Shown here: positions 26,283 through 35,215 of the stretch, piece after piece
Numbering within the stretch: the first letter of the stretch is position 1
How the letters are laid out: each line of letters begins with the position of its first letter
From: Hyphomonadaceae bacterium
Lineage (GTDB): Bacteria; Pseudomonadota; Alphaproteobacteria; Caulobacterales; Hyphomonadaceae
Direction: 5' to 3'
DNA length: 64,000 nucleotides
Assembly (NCBI GenBank): GCA_022844345.1
Contig: JALHLU010000009.1
Coordinates: 124,001-188,000, forward strand
Position numbers and translations under genes: made by a program
The notes under the pieces: generated by a model
Seen by the model: only the letters and a program-made list of their open reading frames with translations
Told to the model about the DNA's origin: nothing
Databases searched by the model: none

Positions 26283-27698
26283 TCAGTTCTCTCGCGCATC
26301 GCCTTTCGGTTGAGCCGCCCCCTCGCCCCGATTGTCTCGTCCCTTGACCGGCTCGGCCGGGAAGAAAACTGAGACCGTCGTGCCGCCCCCGGCGCGGCTC
26401 TCGATGTCGAGCCGGCCACCGTGCATCTCGGCGAAGGCCCGCACGACCGAAAGGCCGAGCCCTGCACCCTTCTGATTCTTGCCGGCCTCGCCCTGTTCGA
26501 ACGCACGCGACAGGCGCGACAGCTCCTCTGGGCTGATGCCTTCGCCCGTGTCGGAGACCGAGAAGATGGAGCCACCGTCCTTTTCCAGCGCGGCGACCTC
26601 AACGCGGCCGCCCGCCGGCGTGAACTTGAGACCATTTGAAATCAGATTCAGCGCGATCTGACGCACGGCCTTGGCGTCGGCGAACGCTTCAACATCGTCG
26701 GGACCGACGCATTCGAGCGTAACCTTCCTGCGCTCGGCCTCCATCATCATGAACCGCACAGCGTCGTCAGCGTGATCAGTGAGGCTCAACAGTTCCGGCA
26801 TGATCTCGAAACGACCGGACTCTATCCGCGCCAGGTCGAGCACGTCGTCAACCAGGAGCGTCAAGTTACGGCCGCCCTCGTGAATAAGTCCGGCATACTC
26901 CTGGTAGCGTTCCGGCAGCGGGCCGTAGACCTCGCTGTGCATCATCTCCGCAAAGCCCACGATGGCGTTCAGCGGCGTGCGCAGTTCGTGGCTCGTCTGA
27001 GCAAAGAAAGTCGTGCGCGCTTCGAGCCGCTTGCGGGCTTCGGCTGCTTCCGTTCTTGCCTCCTCGGCCGCGCGCGCGGCCAGTTTGAGGCGGCCTTCGG
27101 CCTGTTTGAGCTTCAGCGCCGTCTCGGGATCGGGTTGGTGTGATTCGACCGGTTTCAGCGGCGCAACGGGTTCCGGCCGGCCAAGCATTGCCGCAGCGAC
27201 TGCAAGGATGCCAACCTGAACGAGGCCAGCCAAGCCATAGGCGGTTGCCATGATCGTTGCGTCATGTTGATGAAGCCAGATTCCGCCAGAGGAAACGAGT
27301 AGGGAGAGAAGGAGTCCAAGAAGTGCAAACGCGCCCGTTTCGATCGTGAGCCGTTCATCTCCCGACAGCCACGCCACCACAATGCCCACCGCAAACAGCA
27401 CGATTACTGCGGTTCCGGCTCCCGCGCTCGCAGCGGCCGCGGTCGCCAGCGCGACCCACAGGCCCGCTTCGATCTCGGCAATCTGCCGCGGATCCGCCGA
27501 GCCGCGCAGAAACATTCCGAGCAGGGGCGGCAGGACAGCGCAGGCAAAAGCGATCACGCTGAACCAGAGTGGCACACCGAGCGCAAATGCGCCGATGCCC
27601 GCAATGGCGGCCAATCCGAGCCAGGATGCACGGACCGCCATCATTTCGTACGATCGTTCCGCACAAGGCGCCTTGCGGGCTGCAGTTGCATCGATCAT
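26283..27698 (-). CDS. Membrane sensor histidine kinase
   Basis: A 471-residue kinase with about six N-terminal membrane segments (26-172), a coiled-coil linker (about 193-230) and a complete catalytic core. The phospho-acceptor is His237 in FFAQTSHELRTPLNAIVGFA, the N box is NLISNGLKFT (351-360), the G1 box DTGEGI (383-388) and the G2 box GAGLGL (411-416). The HisKA text resembles the PleC/DivJ-type kinases of Caulobacterales. No response regulator adjoins it. The TIR-MORN gene follows 141 bases later on the same strand. The start may be 27698 or the internal Met20. Confidence 0.9.
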   Translation of the reverse strand: MIDATAARKAPCAERSYEMMAVRASWLGLAAIAGIGAFALGVPLWFSVIAFACAVLPPLLGMFLRGSADPRQIAEIEAGLWVALATAAAASAGAGTAVIVLFAVGIVVAWLSGDERLTIETGAFALLGLLLSLLVSSGGIWLHQHDATIMATAYGLAGLVQVGILAVAAAMLGRPEPVAPLKPVESHQPDPETALKLKQAEGRLKLAARAAEEARTEAAEARKRLEARTTFFAQTSHELRTPLNAIVGFAEMMHSEVYGPLPERYQEYAGLIHEGGRNLTLLVDDVLDLARIESGRFEIMPELLSLTDHADDAVRFMMMEAERRKVTLECVGPDDVEAFADAKAVRQIALNLISNGLKFTPAGGRVEVAALEKDGGSIFSVSDTGEGISPEELSRLSRAFEQGEAGKNQKGAGLGLSVVRAFAEMHGGRLDIESRAGGGTTVSVFFPAEPVKGRDNRGEGAAQPKGDAREN

Positions 27699-27814
27699 CC
27701 TAACGCCGCATCAAGGAATTCGGGCGCATCCTGGTTCAGGAAGCACATTGCGGGCCGCGTCTGCCAGTTTGCAGATTTAAGGCCGGCGACCCATACGAGT
27801 TCATCGGAGGTTGC

Positions 27815-28849
27815 ATGCGTACCCGGACCAGGATTTTCGCCGCGGCTATCGCCCTTGCAGCCGCTGCGCCCATGGCGGTCAGCCAGGCTCCGGCAGCAGC
27901 GCCTGCTGAAAGCCGCATGTTGCCGTCTGCGGCAGCTTCCTATGCGGAGTATCAGGGTCATGTGACCCAGATCATGAACGACGAGCTCAACAGCGCCGCC
28001 GAGCTCAACAAGCAGGTTCAGACGTTCGGTTCCGCCAACGTTAACCAACTGTCATCTGGCTGGATCTCCTACGGAGCCATCCTAGCCGCCCAGAACCCCG
28101 AATTCGCCGAATCAGTCCGCAAGGCGGATGCCGACTACGGCCGCGAGCGCATGATGCTCGCCTTCAAGAACGAAATGGGATACGCGCGCACTCTGGATGG
28201 CGGAGAGGCAGCCCTGCAGGCCGCCCTTTCCGTGAACGCGCATGAGACGGCCCGTATCTCCCAGGCTGGCTTGATGGTGCGCGAACAGTCTTTCACGATG
28301 CAGAAATTCGGCTGGGCCAAGTCGAAAGCCGCTGATCCGACCAAGACGGCAGCAGCCCTCAAGGCAGCGTCTGGTGAGCCCAAACCGGTGTCGGACGCGT
28401 TCAAGCAGGCGTTCAGCGCTCCGGATCTCAACGCTGTCCTTGCTTCACTCACCACTTCGCCCGCGACCAGCCAATCCATCTGGGACAAGGTCGCAACCTT
28501 GACGGTCAGCGCGCCGGGCGACGCCTTCAAGTCGATTTCGCCGGTTGTGGCGGCGCCGAACGCCATGACAGTCAAGCCGGGTCACGAGGGCTCAGCCAAC
28601 CGGATGCTGAACCTCGGCGCTCAGCACGTCCTCATGGCTGATCAGACCTATTCCGACACAATGAACGCCACGATGGACGATCCCACTTCCCGCGGATGCA
28701 TGGCTTTCGCGAAGCAGCAGTTCTTTGGCTGCGTTTCTTCGGCGACCCACAACTATTCGCTCGCCGCCTGCATCGCGGAAAGGGCGCTGCAGTTGCCAAA
28801 GACCCAGACGGAGTCAATCGGCCTGTGCGTGTCGCAGATTGCGCAATAG
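27815..28849 (+). CDS. Secreted protein of unknown function
   Basis: A 344-residue protein with a signal peptide (MRTRTRIFAAAIALAAAAPM, cleavage probable after AVS or SQA). The mature part is helical and ends with cysteines in RGCMAF, FGCVSS, AACIAE and GLCVSQ, which suggests two disulfides. GGAGG lies five bases before the ATG. A strong intrinsic terminator follows at 28875. It is divergent from the histidine kinase. The family is not recognised. Confidence 0.78.
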   Translation: MRTRTRIFAAAIALAAAAPMAVSQAPAAAPAESRMLPSAAASYAEYQGHVTQIMNDELNSAAELNKQVQTFGSANVNQLSSGWISYGAILAAQNPEFAESVRKADADYGRERMMLAFKNEMGYARTLDGGEAALQAALSVNAHETARISQAGLMVREQSFTMQKFGWAKSKAADPTKTAAALKAASGEPKPVSDAFKQAFSAPDLNAVLASLTTSPATSQSIWDKVATLTVSAPGDAFKSISPVVAAPNAMTVKPGHEGSANRMLNLGAQHVLMADQTYSDTMNATMDDPTSRGCMAFAKQQFFGCVSSATHNYSLAACIAERALQLPKTQTESIGLCVSQIAQ

Positions 28850-28874
28850 CCACTGATCGAAGTCGAAATCGAAC

Positions 28875-28908
28875 CGCCCCGGCCGAAACGCCGGGGCGTT
28901 TTGTTTTT
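28875..28908 (+). terminator. Rho-independent terminator
   Basis: CGCCCCGGC and GCCGGGGCG form a nine-base stem with a CGAAAC loop, followed directly by TTTTGTTTTT. It lies 25 bases after the stop of the secreted protein gene. Confidence 0.9.
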
Positions 28909-28983
28909 CGCTGACACTGCCCCTATCTGGACTAAGTGACTGCTGACACAGGTTGGCGGCAGAGCATGATATTTGCCCTGATC

Positions 28984-29883
28984 ATGACAAGGTCGCTGCC
29001 CCCGCTCAACGCTGTCCGCGCCTTCGAGGTCGCGTCCCGCCATCTCAATCTGTCCCGTGCCGCCGAGGAGCTTGGCGTGACGCAAGGCGCGATTTCCAAG
29101 CAGGTGATCTCGCTCGAAGATTTCATCGGGGTGCAACTGTTCCTGCGCGAGCCGGGCGGACTTCAGCTGACCCATGAGGGTGGCAATCTGAAGGAGGCGA
29201 TCGCGCCAGCCTTCACGACTCTGGCCGAAGCTTTCTCGCGCTATTCGCGGCGGGCGCCGCGGTCGAACACCATCCGGATATCAACGGTCGCATCTTTCGC
29301 ATCCCAGTTCCTCGTGCCGCGCTTGTCGCGCTTCAAGGATCGCTTCCCGACTTGCGAGCTTGAGTTCCTTACCTCCATCCGCCTCGTCGATCTTGCGCGC
29401 GAGGAGTTCGATATTGCAGTCCGCTATGGCCCAGGCGGCTGGGAAGGCGTCCAGTCCGAACCGCTATCCAGCGGCAGGCTGGCGGCAGTTTGTGCGCCTG
29501 AGGTCTTTCAACGGGCGTGCGGCGACATTGACAGACTTCTTGCGGACAACCGGCGCATCCAGTCATCCGCCCACAATGAATGGCGCCATTGGGCGGAAGC
29601 TGCAGGTGTCGATATCGTACGCGTAGCTCCGACCTACATGATGGAAGAATTCACCGTTGCGATCTCCGGAGCGCTTGCGGGCGAGGGCCTCGCGCTGTCG
29701 CCCGACATTCTGGTGATGGACCGGGTGCGGCGCGGTGAGCTGGTGCAGTTTTCGCCGGTCACCGCTCGCACAGGTTATTGCTTTCATGCCGTTCACACGA
29801 CCGCCGCGCTGCGCCGCCCCTTCGTTCCACAAGTCATCGCCTGGCTGCGGGAGGAAGCGGCGACCGCGTCAATCGAAGCCTGA
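28984..29883 (+). CDS. LysR family transcriptional regulator (GcvA-like)
   Basis: A 299-residue LysR protein. The helix-turn-helix spans RSLPPLNAVRAFEVASRHLN and AAEELGVTQGAISKQVISLE, followed by the substrate-binding domain with IRISTVASFASQFLVPRL and FDIAVRYGPGGWEG, the pattern of GcvA-type regulators. Start ATG 28984 (MTRSLPP) fits family starts; ATG 28966 is an alternative with a slightly better purine stretch upstream. The target is not evident: the gene before is on the same strand behind a terminator and UrcA follows 155 bases later. Confidence 0.9.
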   Translation: MTRSLPPLNAVRAFEVASRHLNLSRAAEELGVTQGAISKQVISLEDFIGVQLFLREPGGLQLTHEGGNLKEAIAPAFTTLAEAFSRYSRRAPRSNTIRISTVASFASQFLVPRLSRFKDRFPTCELEFLTSIRLVDLAREEFDIAVRYGPGGWEGVQSEPLSSGRLAAVCAPEVFQRACGDIDRLLADNRRIQSSAHNEWRHWAEAAGVDIVRVAPTYMMEEFTVAISGALAGEGLALSPDILVMDRVRRGELVQFSPVTARTGYCFHAVHTTAALRRPFVPQVIAWLREEAATASIEA

Positions 29884-30038
29884 TCTGGCGACTTCAAGGC
29901 GCGCCCTGTGCATGCCCGCATGAGTTTTCCTCCTTGCCTCTCCTCGTCCTTCTCGATTCTTCAGCGAGACATAATCGGGCACGACGATATCGAGCCTGCC
30001 ATCAAGACAGGCCGAACAGGAAACGAGGATGCCTCCCC

Positions 30039-30368
30039 ATGAAAACGCTATACCTCAACCTCTATGCCGTCCCTGTCGCCCTGCTTGTCGTGGCTGGCGG
30101 CATCGGCGCCCAGTCCGCTTCCGCCGGCCCGGCCAACCAGCGCAACACATTCGAAGCGCGCTTTGTCTTCGATCCGGCTGACCCGGCGGAGACGATCTAC
30201 GCGGACATCAAACGAACGGCCGAGCGGCTGTGCGGTCATCCAGGCCCCCGGCCAATCAGCCTGCTGCGGCTCGATCGCAAATGCGCGACCGATCTGGTGA
30301 ACGCGGCAGTCGAGCGCATCTCGCGCAAGGACGTGGCTGACATCCACACACGCAGCGTGCGCGGCTGA
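30039..30368 (+). CDS. UrcA family protein
   Basis: A 109-residue secreted protein with a signal peptide (MKTLYLNLYAVPVALLVVAG). The mature part has FEARFVFDPADPAETIYADI, AERLCGHPG and KCATDLVNAAVERI, with two cysteines, matching the UrcA family common in Caulobacterales and Sphingomonadales. Its function is unknown. The start was chosen at the signal peptide; the open frame to 29778 overlaps the LysR gene. A GC-rich hairpin terminator follows at 30457. Confidence 0.8.
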   Translation: MKTLYLNLYAVPVALLVVAGGIGAQSASAGPANQRNTFEARFVFDPADPAETIYADIKRTAERLCGHPGPRPISLLRLDRKCATDLVNAAVERISRKDVADIHTRSVRG

Positions 30369-30456
30369 TCCGCTGGAAGCACCCCACAGCCGAATGCCTC
30401 GGTGATGGGCTGAAAGGCCGGAGGCGCCGCGCGATCCCGCCCCTCGGGTTGCCTGC

Positions 30457-30480
30457 GGCGGCTCCGGCCGCCTGCGTTTT
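30457..30480 (+). terminator. Probable rho-independent terminator
   Basis: GGCGGC-TCCG-GCCGCC hairpin followed by TGCGTTTT, 89 bases after the UrcA stop and before sufE. The stem is short but pure G/C. Confidence 0.6.
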
Positions 30481-30527
30481 GCGTGTGTGTCTTGCGCTGG
30501 CGGCGTACACGCGCCACATGCTGCGGG

Positions 30528-30953
30528 ATGAGCGTAGCAGACCAGGCCGCAAGCCTTCGCGAGGACGTTACCTTCCTGGATGACTGGGAGGCCCGCTTTG
30601 CGCACCTGATCGACCTCGGCAGGGCGCTGCCGCCGCTGCGGGGCGAGGAGTATAGCGAAGACAACAAGGTTCGCGGCTGTTCCAGTCAGGTGTGGCTGGT
30701 GGCCGAACCATCGCCCGATATTCCCGGCGCGCTACGCTTTCGCGGCGGGTCGGACGCCATGATCGTGGCAGGCCTCGTCGCCATGCTGCTGCACCTGTTC
30801 TCGGACCAGCAGCCCGACGACATTCTCGCCTTCGATGCACCGGCCTTCTTCCGTGAGATCGGCATCGCAGACGCGCTGACGCCACAGCGCTCGAACGGCC
30901 TCGCCTCCATGCTGGCGCGTATCCGGTCTGTTGCCGCCGCTCAGCGTTCGTAG
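30528..30953 (+). CDS. sufE: SufE family cysteine desulfuration protein
   Basis: A 141-residue SufE. The sulfur-accepting cysteine is Cys51 in NKVRGCSSQVWL, and the companion regions YLGG-like FRGGSDAMIVAGLVAMLL and ALTPQRSNGLASML are conserved. It takes persulfide from SufS and activates it for iron-sulfur cluster assembly. The start ATG 30528 fits the family length. It is convergent with the DUF6456 gene and overlaps it by 13 bases. The rest of the suf cluster is not in the window. Confidence 0.93.
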   Translation: MSVADQAASLREDVTFLDDWEARFAHLIDLGRALPPLRGEEYSEDNKVRGCSSQVWLVAEPSPDIPGALRFRGGSDAMIVAGLVAMLLHLFSDQQPDDILAFDAPAFFREIGIADALTPQRSNGLASMLARIRSVAAAQRS

Positions 30954-31660
30954 GCATTCGCCAGGTTTTCGAAGGCGCGGGCAAGGGCCACTCCGAGCGC
31001 GCGTTGGGACAAGCCCTTCTGCGCCTTGATTGATTGAAGTGTAGCGCCCTCTACGCAGGCCATCCACGCCAGCCGCCACGCGTCCTCGCCCGCCAGTCCA
31101 CGCACCCGCTTCAGCCTGGCAGCCGCACTTGCTGCAATGGCCGACTGGCCGCCACGCGTTGGGCCACGCCGGTGCGCATCGGCGGGCCCCGCATCCCAGT
31201 TCATTGTGAGCCCCTTGCTGTTTGACTCGCGCTCGGCGTCCGCAATCAGCTGCAACCCCGCCTTTACCTGCCGCATGTTGAGCGGCCCCTGGCCGCGCCG
31301 CGCCAGGACAGCAAGGCCGAGGAAGCCCTTCGCCGAAGACCCGTTACGTCGTGGCAGGCCGGCTGCGATGAAGGCGCTGGCCGAAAGGCTCGGCGGTGGC
31401 GGCGCAATAGCGCCATCGGCGAGTATGCAGGGGCCATCATGATTGCGGCGCAGCTTTCCCTCTGTCAGCAATCTGGTGACGGTGTCCCCATCCACTGACA
31501 GCAGCCTGCGCGCGCGGCGGTCGGCCCGGCCAAGCACTACCCATACTCCGGGCTTGATCTCCACCAGACGCCGACCGCTGATCCGCAACATTCTCAGCAG
31601 GCGGGCGGCGATATCGGGCATATTCGGCGGGTCGCCCAGCGCCGGCGACACGACGCTCAT
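30941..31660 (-). CDS. DUF6456 domain protein
   Basis: A 239-residue protein. Residues 100-239 carry the DUF6456 pattern (LAVLARRGQGPLNMRQVKAG, LIADAERESNSKGLTMNWD, and a terminal helix set ending LGVALARAFENLANAY). No membrane segment is seen; a winged-helix-like fold is possible but not proven. Its ATG overlaps the stop of the upstream helix-turn-helix gene (ATGA), so they are translationally coupled. This pair beside sufE recurs in Caulobacterales as far as I recall. Function is unknown. Confidence 0.8.
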   Translation of the reverse strand: MSVVSPALGDPPNMPDIAARLLRMLRISGRRLVEIKPGVWVVLGRADRRARRLLSVDGDTVTRLLTEGKLRRNHDGPCILADGAIAPPPPSLSASAFIAAGLPRRNGSSAKGFLGLAVLARRGQGPLNMRQVKAGLQLIADAERESNSKGLTMNWDAGPADAHRRGPTRGGQSAIAASAAARLKRVRGLAGEDAWRLAWMACVEGATLQSIKAQKGLSQRALGVALARAFENLANAYER

Positions 31661-31983
31661 GACATCACCGGCGCTCGGACGAAGGCGTCTTCGAGCGCTT
31701 GCAGCCAGGCGTCGAAGGCGGGCTCATCGCGCCGCTGTTCGAGACTGCGAACAGCGTATGCGATCGTGCTGCGATCGCGACCCAGTGCAGCCGAAACCCG
31801 GCGCAGGCTCAGACTGCAACCGACATGCAGAAGGTACATGGCGACCTGCCGCGCCAGTACGACCCGATACAACCGGCCATTGCCCATGACCTCGGCTTGT
31901 GGCGCGCCCACTGCCGCCGCCGCGACCGATACGGCGAGTTCCGCCCGCGTTCGGTCCTCAGCCGCCTGCCTTACCCTGTCCAA
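31657..31983 (-). CDS. DnaA C-terminal-like helix-turn-helix protein
   Basis: A 108-residue protein starting at TTG 31983, supported by GGAGGT five bases upstream. The part from about 38 to 95 (RQVAMYLLHVGCSLSLRRV and GRDRSTIAYAVRSLE) resembles domain IV of the initiator DnaA, which recognises the DnaA box; RDRSTI..A stands where DnaA has RDHTTVLHA. There is no AAA+ domain, so it is a free DNA-binding module. A long perfect inverted repeat lies 48 bases before the start, a likely autoregulatory site. It forms an operon with DUF6456. Target sites are unknown. Confidence 0.82.
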   Translation of the reverse strand: MDRVRQAAEDRTRAELAVSVAAAAVGAPQAEVMGNGRLYRVVLARQVAMYLLHVGCSLSLRRVSAALGRDRSTIAYAVRSLEQRRDEPAFDAWLQALEDAFVRAPVMS

Positions 31984-32030
31984 AGCAACCTCCGTGGTTC
32001 GATGGGCTCAGTATGACTCGGCTTTCCAAG

Positions 32031-32064
32031 TGTAGGAAAGTTTCCCTAGGTTTTTTTTCCTACA
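32031..32064. promoter_or_regulatory. Long inverted repeat upstream of the HTH/DUF6456 operon
   Basis: TGTAGGAAA (32031-32039) and TTTCCTACA (32056-32064) are perfect nine-base arms around a 16-base spacer that itself holds the overlapping palindromes GGAAAGTTTCC and CCTAGG. It lies between the divergent HTH and pstS genes and is locally T-rich, unlike its surroundings. It is probably an operator; the binder is unknown. Confidence 0.6.
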
Positions 32065-32249
32065 TTCCTTCTGCGAGCGATATCGGACCCGGCATGAATG
32101 GGTCAAGCATCTGTTTTCATAAGGTTTGTACCATTCTGGATGCACCGTCTGCGGACCGTCTCGCACTTGTCACAAATGCTTTGCGCTAGGTGTCTAAGCC
32201 ACCTTCGATCCACCCTGCGCCGGCCAGAAGGCCGGGGGAGACCCATGCC

Positions 32250-33308
32250 GTGCTGAACCTGCTCGCTGGCCGAATCCTGGGTGCGATCGGCGTGTTCGCG
32301 GCGCTGCTTGCCCTGGCGGCTGGGCCCGCCGCTGCACAGAACATCACCGGTGCTGGCGCAACCTTCCCGGCCCCGATCTATTCCAGCTGGGGCGAAGACT
32401 ACGCAAAGGCGGGCGGCGCGCGCTTGAACTATCAGGCCCTTGGCTCTGGCGCCGGCGTTACGCAGATCATCAATCGTACGGTGGACTTCGGCGCATCTGA
32501 CAGCCCTGTCGCATCTGAGCGACTGCAGAAGGAACAGCTGCTGCAGTTCCCAGCGATCATCGGCGCCGTCGTGATCGTGGTCAACGTCCCCGGTGTGGAT
32601 GGCACGAAGATCAAGCTGACAGGAGATGTACTCGGCGAGATTTATGTCGGCCGCGTGCGTCTCTGGAACGACCCGAAAATCGTCGCCCTGAACCCTCATC
32701 TCAAACTGCCCGCGATCCCGATTTCACCCGCCTACCGTGCCGATAGCTCGGGCACGACCAGCATCTTCACGAAATACCTGTCGAGCGTCTCCCCCATATT
32801 CAAGGAACGCACAGGCGCGGGCAACGCGGTCGCATGGCGCACGGGCCTTGGCGCGCCGGGGAACGCGGGCGTTGCAGCTGCGGTGAAAAACATCAAGGGG
32901 GGCATCGGCTATGTCGAGTTCGCCTACGCGGCCGAGAACGACATGCAGGCGCTGCAACTGGCCAATGGCTCGGGGAAGTTCGTAAGCCCAAGCGTCCCCG
33001 GCTTCATGGAGGCCGCAGCCCAGGCCGACTGGGCAAACGCCAAGAACATGGCCGCCGACATGCTGAACATGCCGGGCGAGATCGCCTGGCCAATCACGTC
33101 TGCAAGCTACATCCTGGTACCGCGCAACCCGAAGGATCCAGCCGCAACCCAACGCGTGTTGAGATACATAGACTGGTCGTTCCGCAATGGCTCAGCGACG
33201 GCCGATCGGCTGCACTACATCATGCTGCCAACTGCAGTGCAGGACGTCGTACGGCAGCAATGGACTACGCTGGCCGCCAACGGCCGGCCTCTCTGGCCGG
33301 CCAACTGA
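32250..33308 (+). CDS. pstS: Phosphate ABC transporter substrate-binding protein PstS
   Basis: A 352-residue periplasmic phosphate-binding protein. GTG 32250 is preferred to GTG 32190 because GGGGGAG lies nine bases upstream and the reading opens straight into a signal peptide ending AAAQ. Ligand-binding motifs are all present: GAGATFPAPIYSSW, GSGAGVTQI, DFGASDSPV, DSSGTTSIFTKYLS and GGIGYVEFAYA. It delivers phosphate to PstCAB. The upstream region shows one TTGTCAC half site but no convincing double Pho box. Confidence 0.95.
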   Translation: MLNLLAGRILGAIGVFAALLALAAGPAAAQNITGAGATFPAPIYSSWGEDYAKAGGARLNYQALGSGAGVTQIINRTVDFGASDSPVASERLQKEQLLQFPAIIGAVVIVVNVPGVDGTKIKLTGDVLGEIYVGRVRLWNDPKIVALNPHLKLPAIPISPAYRADSSGTTSIFTKYLSSVSPIFKERTGAGNAVAWRTGLGAPGNAGVAAAVKNIKGGIGYVEFAYAAENDMQALQLANGSGKFVSPSVPGFMEAAAQADWANAKNMAADMLNMPGEIAWPITSASYILVPRNPKDPAATQRVLRYIDWSFRNGSATADRLHYIMLPTAVQDVVRQQWTTLAANGRPLWPAN

Positions 33309-33373
33309 ACGTTATCGCCAGCACACACTGACGGCCAATAGACACTGACGGGACGGACCAGGGGCAAGAGATC

Positions 33374-34342
33374 ATGACTACGCCAGTTGCACATCGCCCC
33401 CTGACCGCAGGCCGTCGCCTGCACATTGGCGACACGGCCTTCCGTATCAGCCTGTTCGCGGCCGGCGCAGTGGTTATTGTCGTGCTGCTCTCGATTCTGA
33501 CCATCATGTTTGTGGGTGGCAAGCAGGCCTTCGACACGTTTGGCCTCGGCTTCATCTCGGGCACTGAGTGGAACCCCGTCACTCAGATCTATGGTGCGTT
33601 GCCCGCGATCACCGGCACGCTCCTGACGGCAGTCCTGGCGCTGCTGATCGCCTGGCCGATCGGCTTCGGCATCGCTTTCTTCCTCACGGAAACATGCCCC
33701 GAGAGGCTGCGGGGACCACTTGGCGTAGCTGTCGAATTGCTCGCGGCCGTTCCGTCCATCGTCTACGGCATGTGGGGCTTCTTCGTGCTGGCCCCCTTCA
33801 TGGCCGAGTATGTGCAACCCTGGCTGACAGCCACTTTTCTCTGGATTCCGCCGATCCCCGACACGTTCTACTGGTTCACCGCGCCGCCCATCGGCGTCGG
33901 CCTGATCACGGCATCGCTGGTGCTGGCGATCATGATCCTGCCGTTCATCGCGGCGACCACGCGCGACGTTCTGCAATCTACGCCGCAGCTTCTGAAGGAT
34001 GGCGCCTATGCGATGGGCGCGACGCGCTGGGAAGCGCTGACCGGCGTGGTCATCCCCGCCGTGCGCGGCTCACTGTTCGGCGCGGTCTTCCTCGGCCTTG
34101 GCCGCGCACTCGGCGAGACGATGGCTGTCGTGTTCGTCATCGGCAACGCCATCCGCATGCCCGACAGCCTGATGGCGCCATCAGCCACCATCGCCTCCGT
34201 CGTCGCCAACAGTTTCCCGGAGGCTGAACCCGGCACTCTGGATCTCGCTGTCCTACTCGCACTCGGCTTCATTCTCTTTGTCGTGTCGTTCGGCGTTCTC
34301 GCCATCGCGCGAGTCCTGCTGCGCCAGGAGCGCATGTCGTGA
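33374..34342 (+). CDS. pstC: Phosphate ABC transporter permease PstC
   Basis: A 322-residue inner-membrane permease with about six segments. The EAA-like cytoplasmic loop reads LLKDGAYAMGATRWEALTGV, and PSIVYGMWGFFVLAP and GRALGETMAVVFVIGNA are PstC signatures. It pairs with PstA to form the channel. It starts 65 bases after pstS and its stop overlaps pstA by four bases (GTGA). Confidence 0.96.
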   Translation: MTTPVAHRPLTAGRRLHIGDTAFRISLFAAGAVVIVVLLSILTIMFVGGKQAFDTFGLGFISGTEWNPVTQIYGALPAITGTLLTAVLALLIAWPIGFGIAFFLTETCPERLRGPLGVAVELLAAVPSIVYGMWGFFVLAPFMAEYVQPWLTATFLWIPPIPDTFYWFTAPPIGVGLITASLVLAIMILPFIAATTRDVLQSTPQLLKDGAYAMGATRWEALTGVVIPAVRGSLFGAVFLGLGRALGETMAVVFVIGNAIRMPDSLMAPSATIASVVANSFPEAEPGTLDLAVLLALGFILFVVSFGVLAIARVLLRQERMS

Positions 34343-35211
34343 AACAACTTTCGCCCGCCGCCCGCGCCCGATACTTCCGCCGCCAGTTGGTCGACCGCGT
34401 CATGAGCGGCCTGTGCATGCTCGCCGCCGTCATCGGCCTGATCTTGCTTGGCCTTATCCTCTGGATGCTCTTCTCCAACGGCATAGGCGGCCTGTCGCTG
34501 TCGGTGTTCACCAACTCGATGGCGCAGCCCGGCGCAGGAGGCGGCCTCGCCAATGCGATCGTGGGATCGCTAATCCAGGTCGGGCTTGGCGCGATGATCG
34601 GCGCGCCGCTCGGCATGATGGTCGGCATCTACCTCTCCGAGGTCGGCAAGGAGAGCAGGTTCGCCTCCGTCGTCCGCTTCGTGAACGATATACTGCTGTC
34701 AGCGCCGTCGGTTCTCATCGGGTTGTTCGTCTACCAGATTGCCGTGGCGCCCATGGGCGGCTTCTCTGGCCTCGCTGGCGCCCTTTCGCTGGCGCTGATC
34801 GCCATGCCAATCGTTGCGCGGACGACAGAGGACATCCTGCGCCTTGTTCCGCAGGCCTATCGCGACGGCGCTGTCGCGCTTGGAAGCCGCGAGAATGAGG
34901 TCGTGCGCAAGGTCGTGGTTCCGGCCGCCTTCAGCGGCATCCTGACCGGCGTCATGCTCGCGGTTGCCCGAATCGCTGGGGAAACCGCCCCGCTGCTGTT
35001 TACTTCGCTGGGAAACACCAACTGGTCCACCGACCTTACCCAGCCGATGGCGAGCCTGCCCATCGCGATCTACCGCTATGCCGGAAGCCCTTACGGGGAA
35101 TGGGTTTCGCTGGCCTGGACGGGCGCAATGCTGATCACTGTTGGCGTGCTTGTCCTCAACATTCTCTCGCGCTTCTCGCACGCGGCAGTCGCCGGGCGCA
35201 TGAAGGGTTGA
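34339..35211 (+). CDS. pstA: Phosphate ABC transporter permease PstA
   Basis: A 290-residue permease starting with GTG inside the pstC stop. Hallmarks are [43 protein letters not shown] and the loop [20 protein letters not shown]. It forms the second half of the phosphate channel. pstB starts four bases after its stop, so the genes are coupled. Confidence 0.96.
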   Translation: MKQLSPAARARYFRRQLVDRVMSGLCMLAAVIGLILLGLILWMLFSNGIGGLSLSVFTNSMAQPGAGGGLANAIVGSLIQVGLGAMIGAPLGMMVGIYLSEVGKESRFASVVRFVNDILLSAPSVLIGLFVYQIAVAPMGGFSGLAGALSLALIAMPIVARTTEDILRLVPQAYRDGAVALGSRENEVVRKVVVPAAFSGILTGVMLAVARIAGETAPLLFTSLGNTNWSTDLTQPMASLPIAIYRYAGSPYGEWVSLAWTGAMLITVGVLVLNILSRFSHAAVAGRMKG

Positions 35212-35215
35212 TACC

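Noticed and set aside
32161-32190. Possible Pho box before pstS
   Set aside because: Only one half site (TTGTCAC) is recognisable and the second repeat does not fit.
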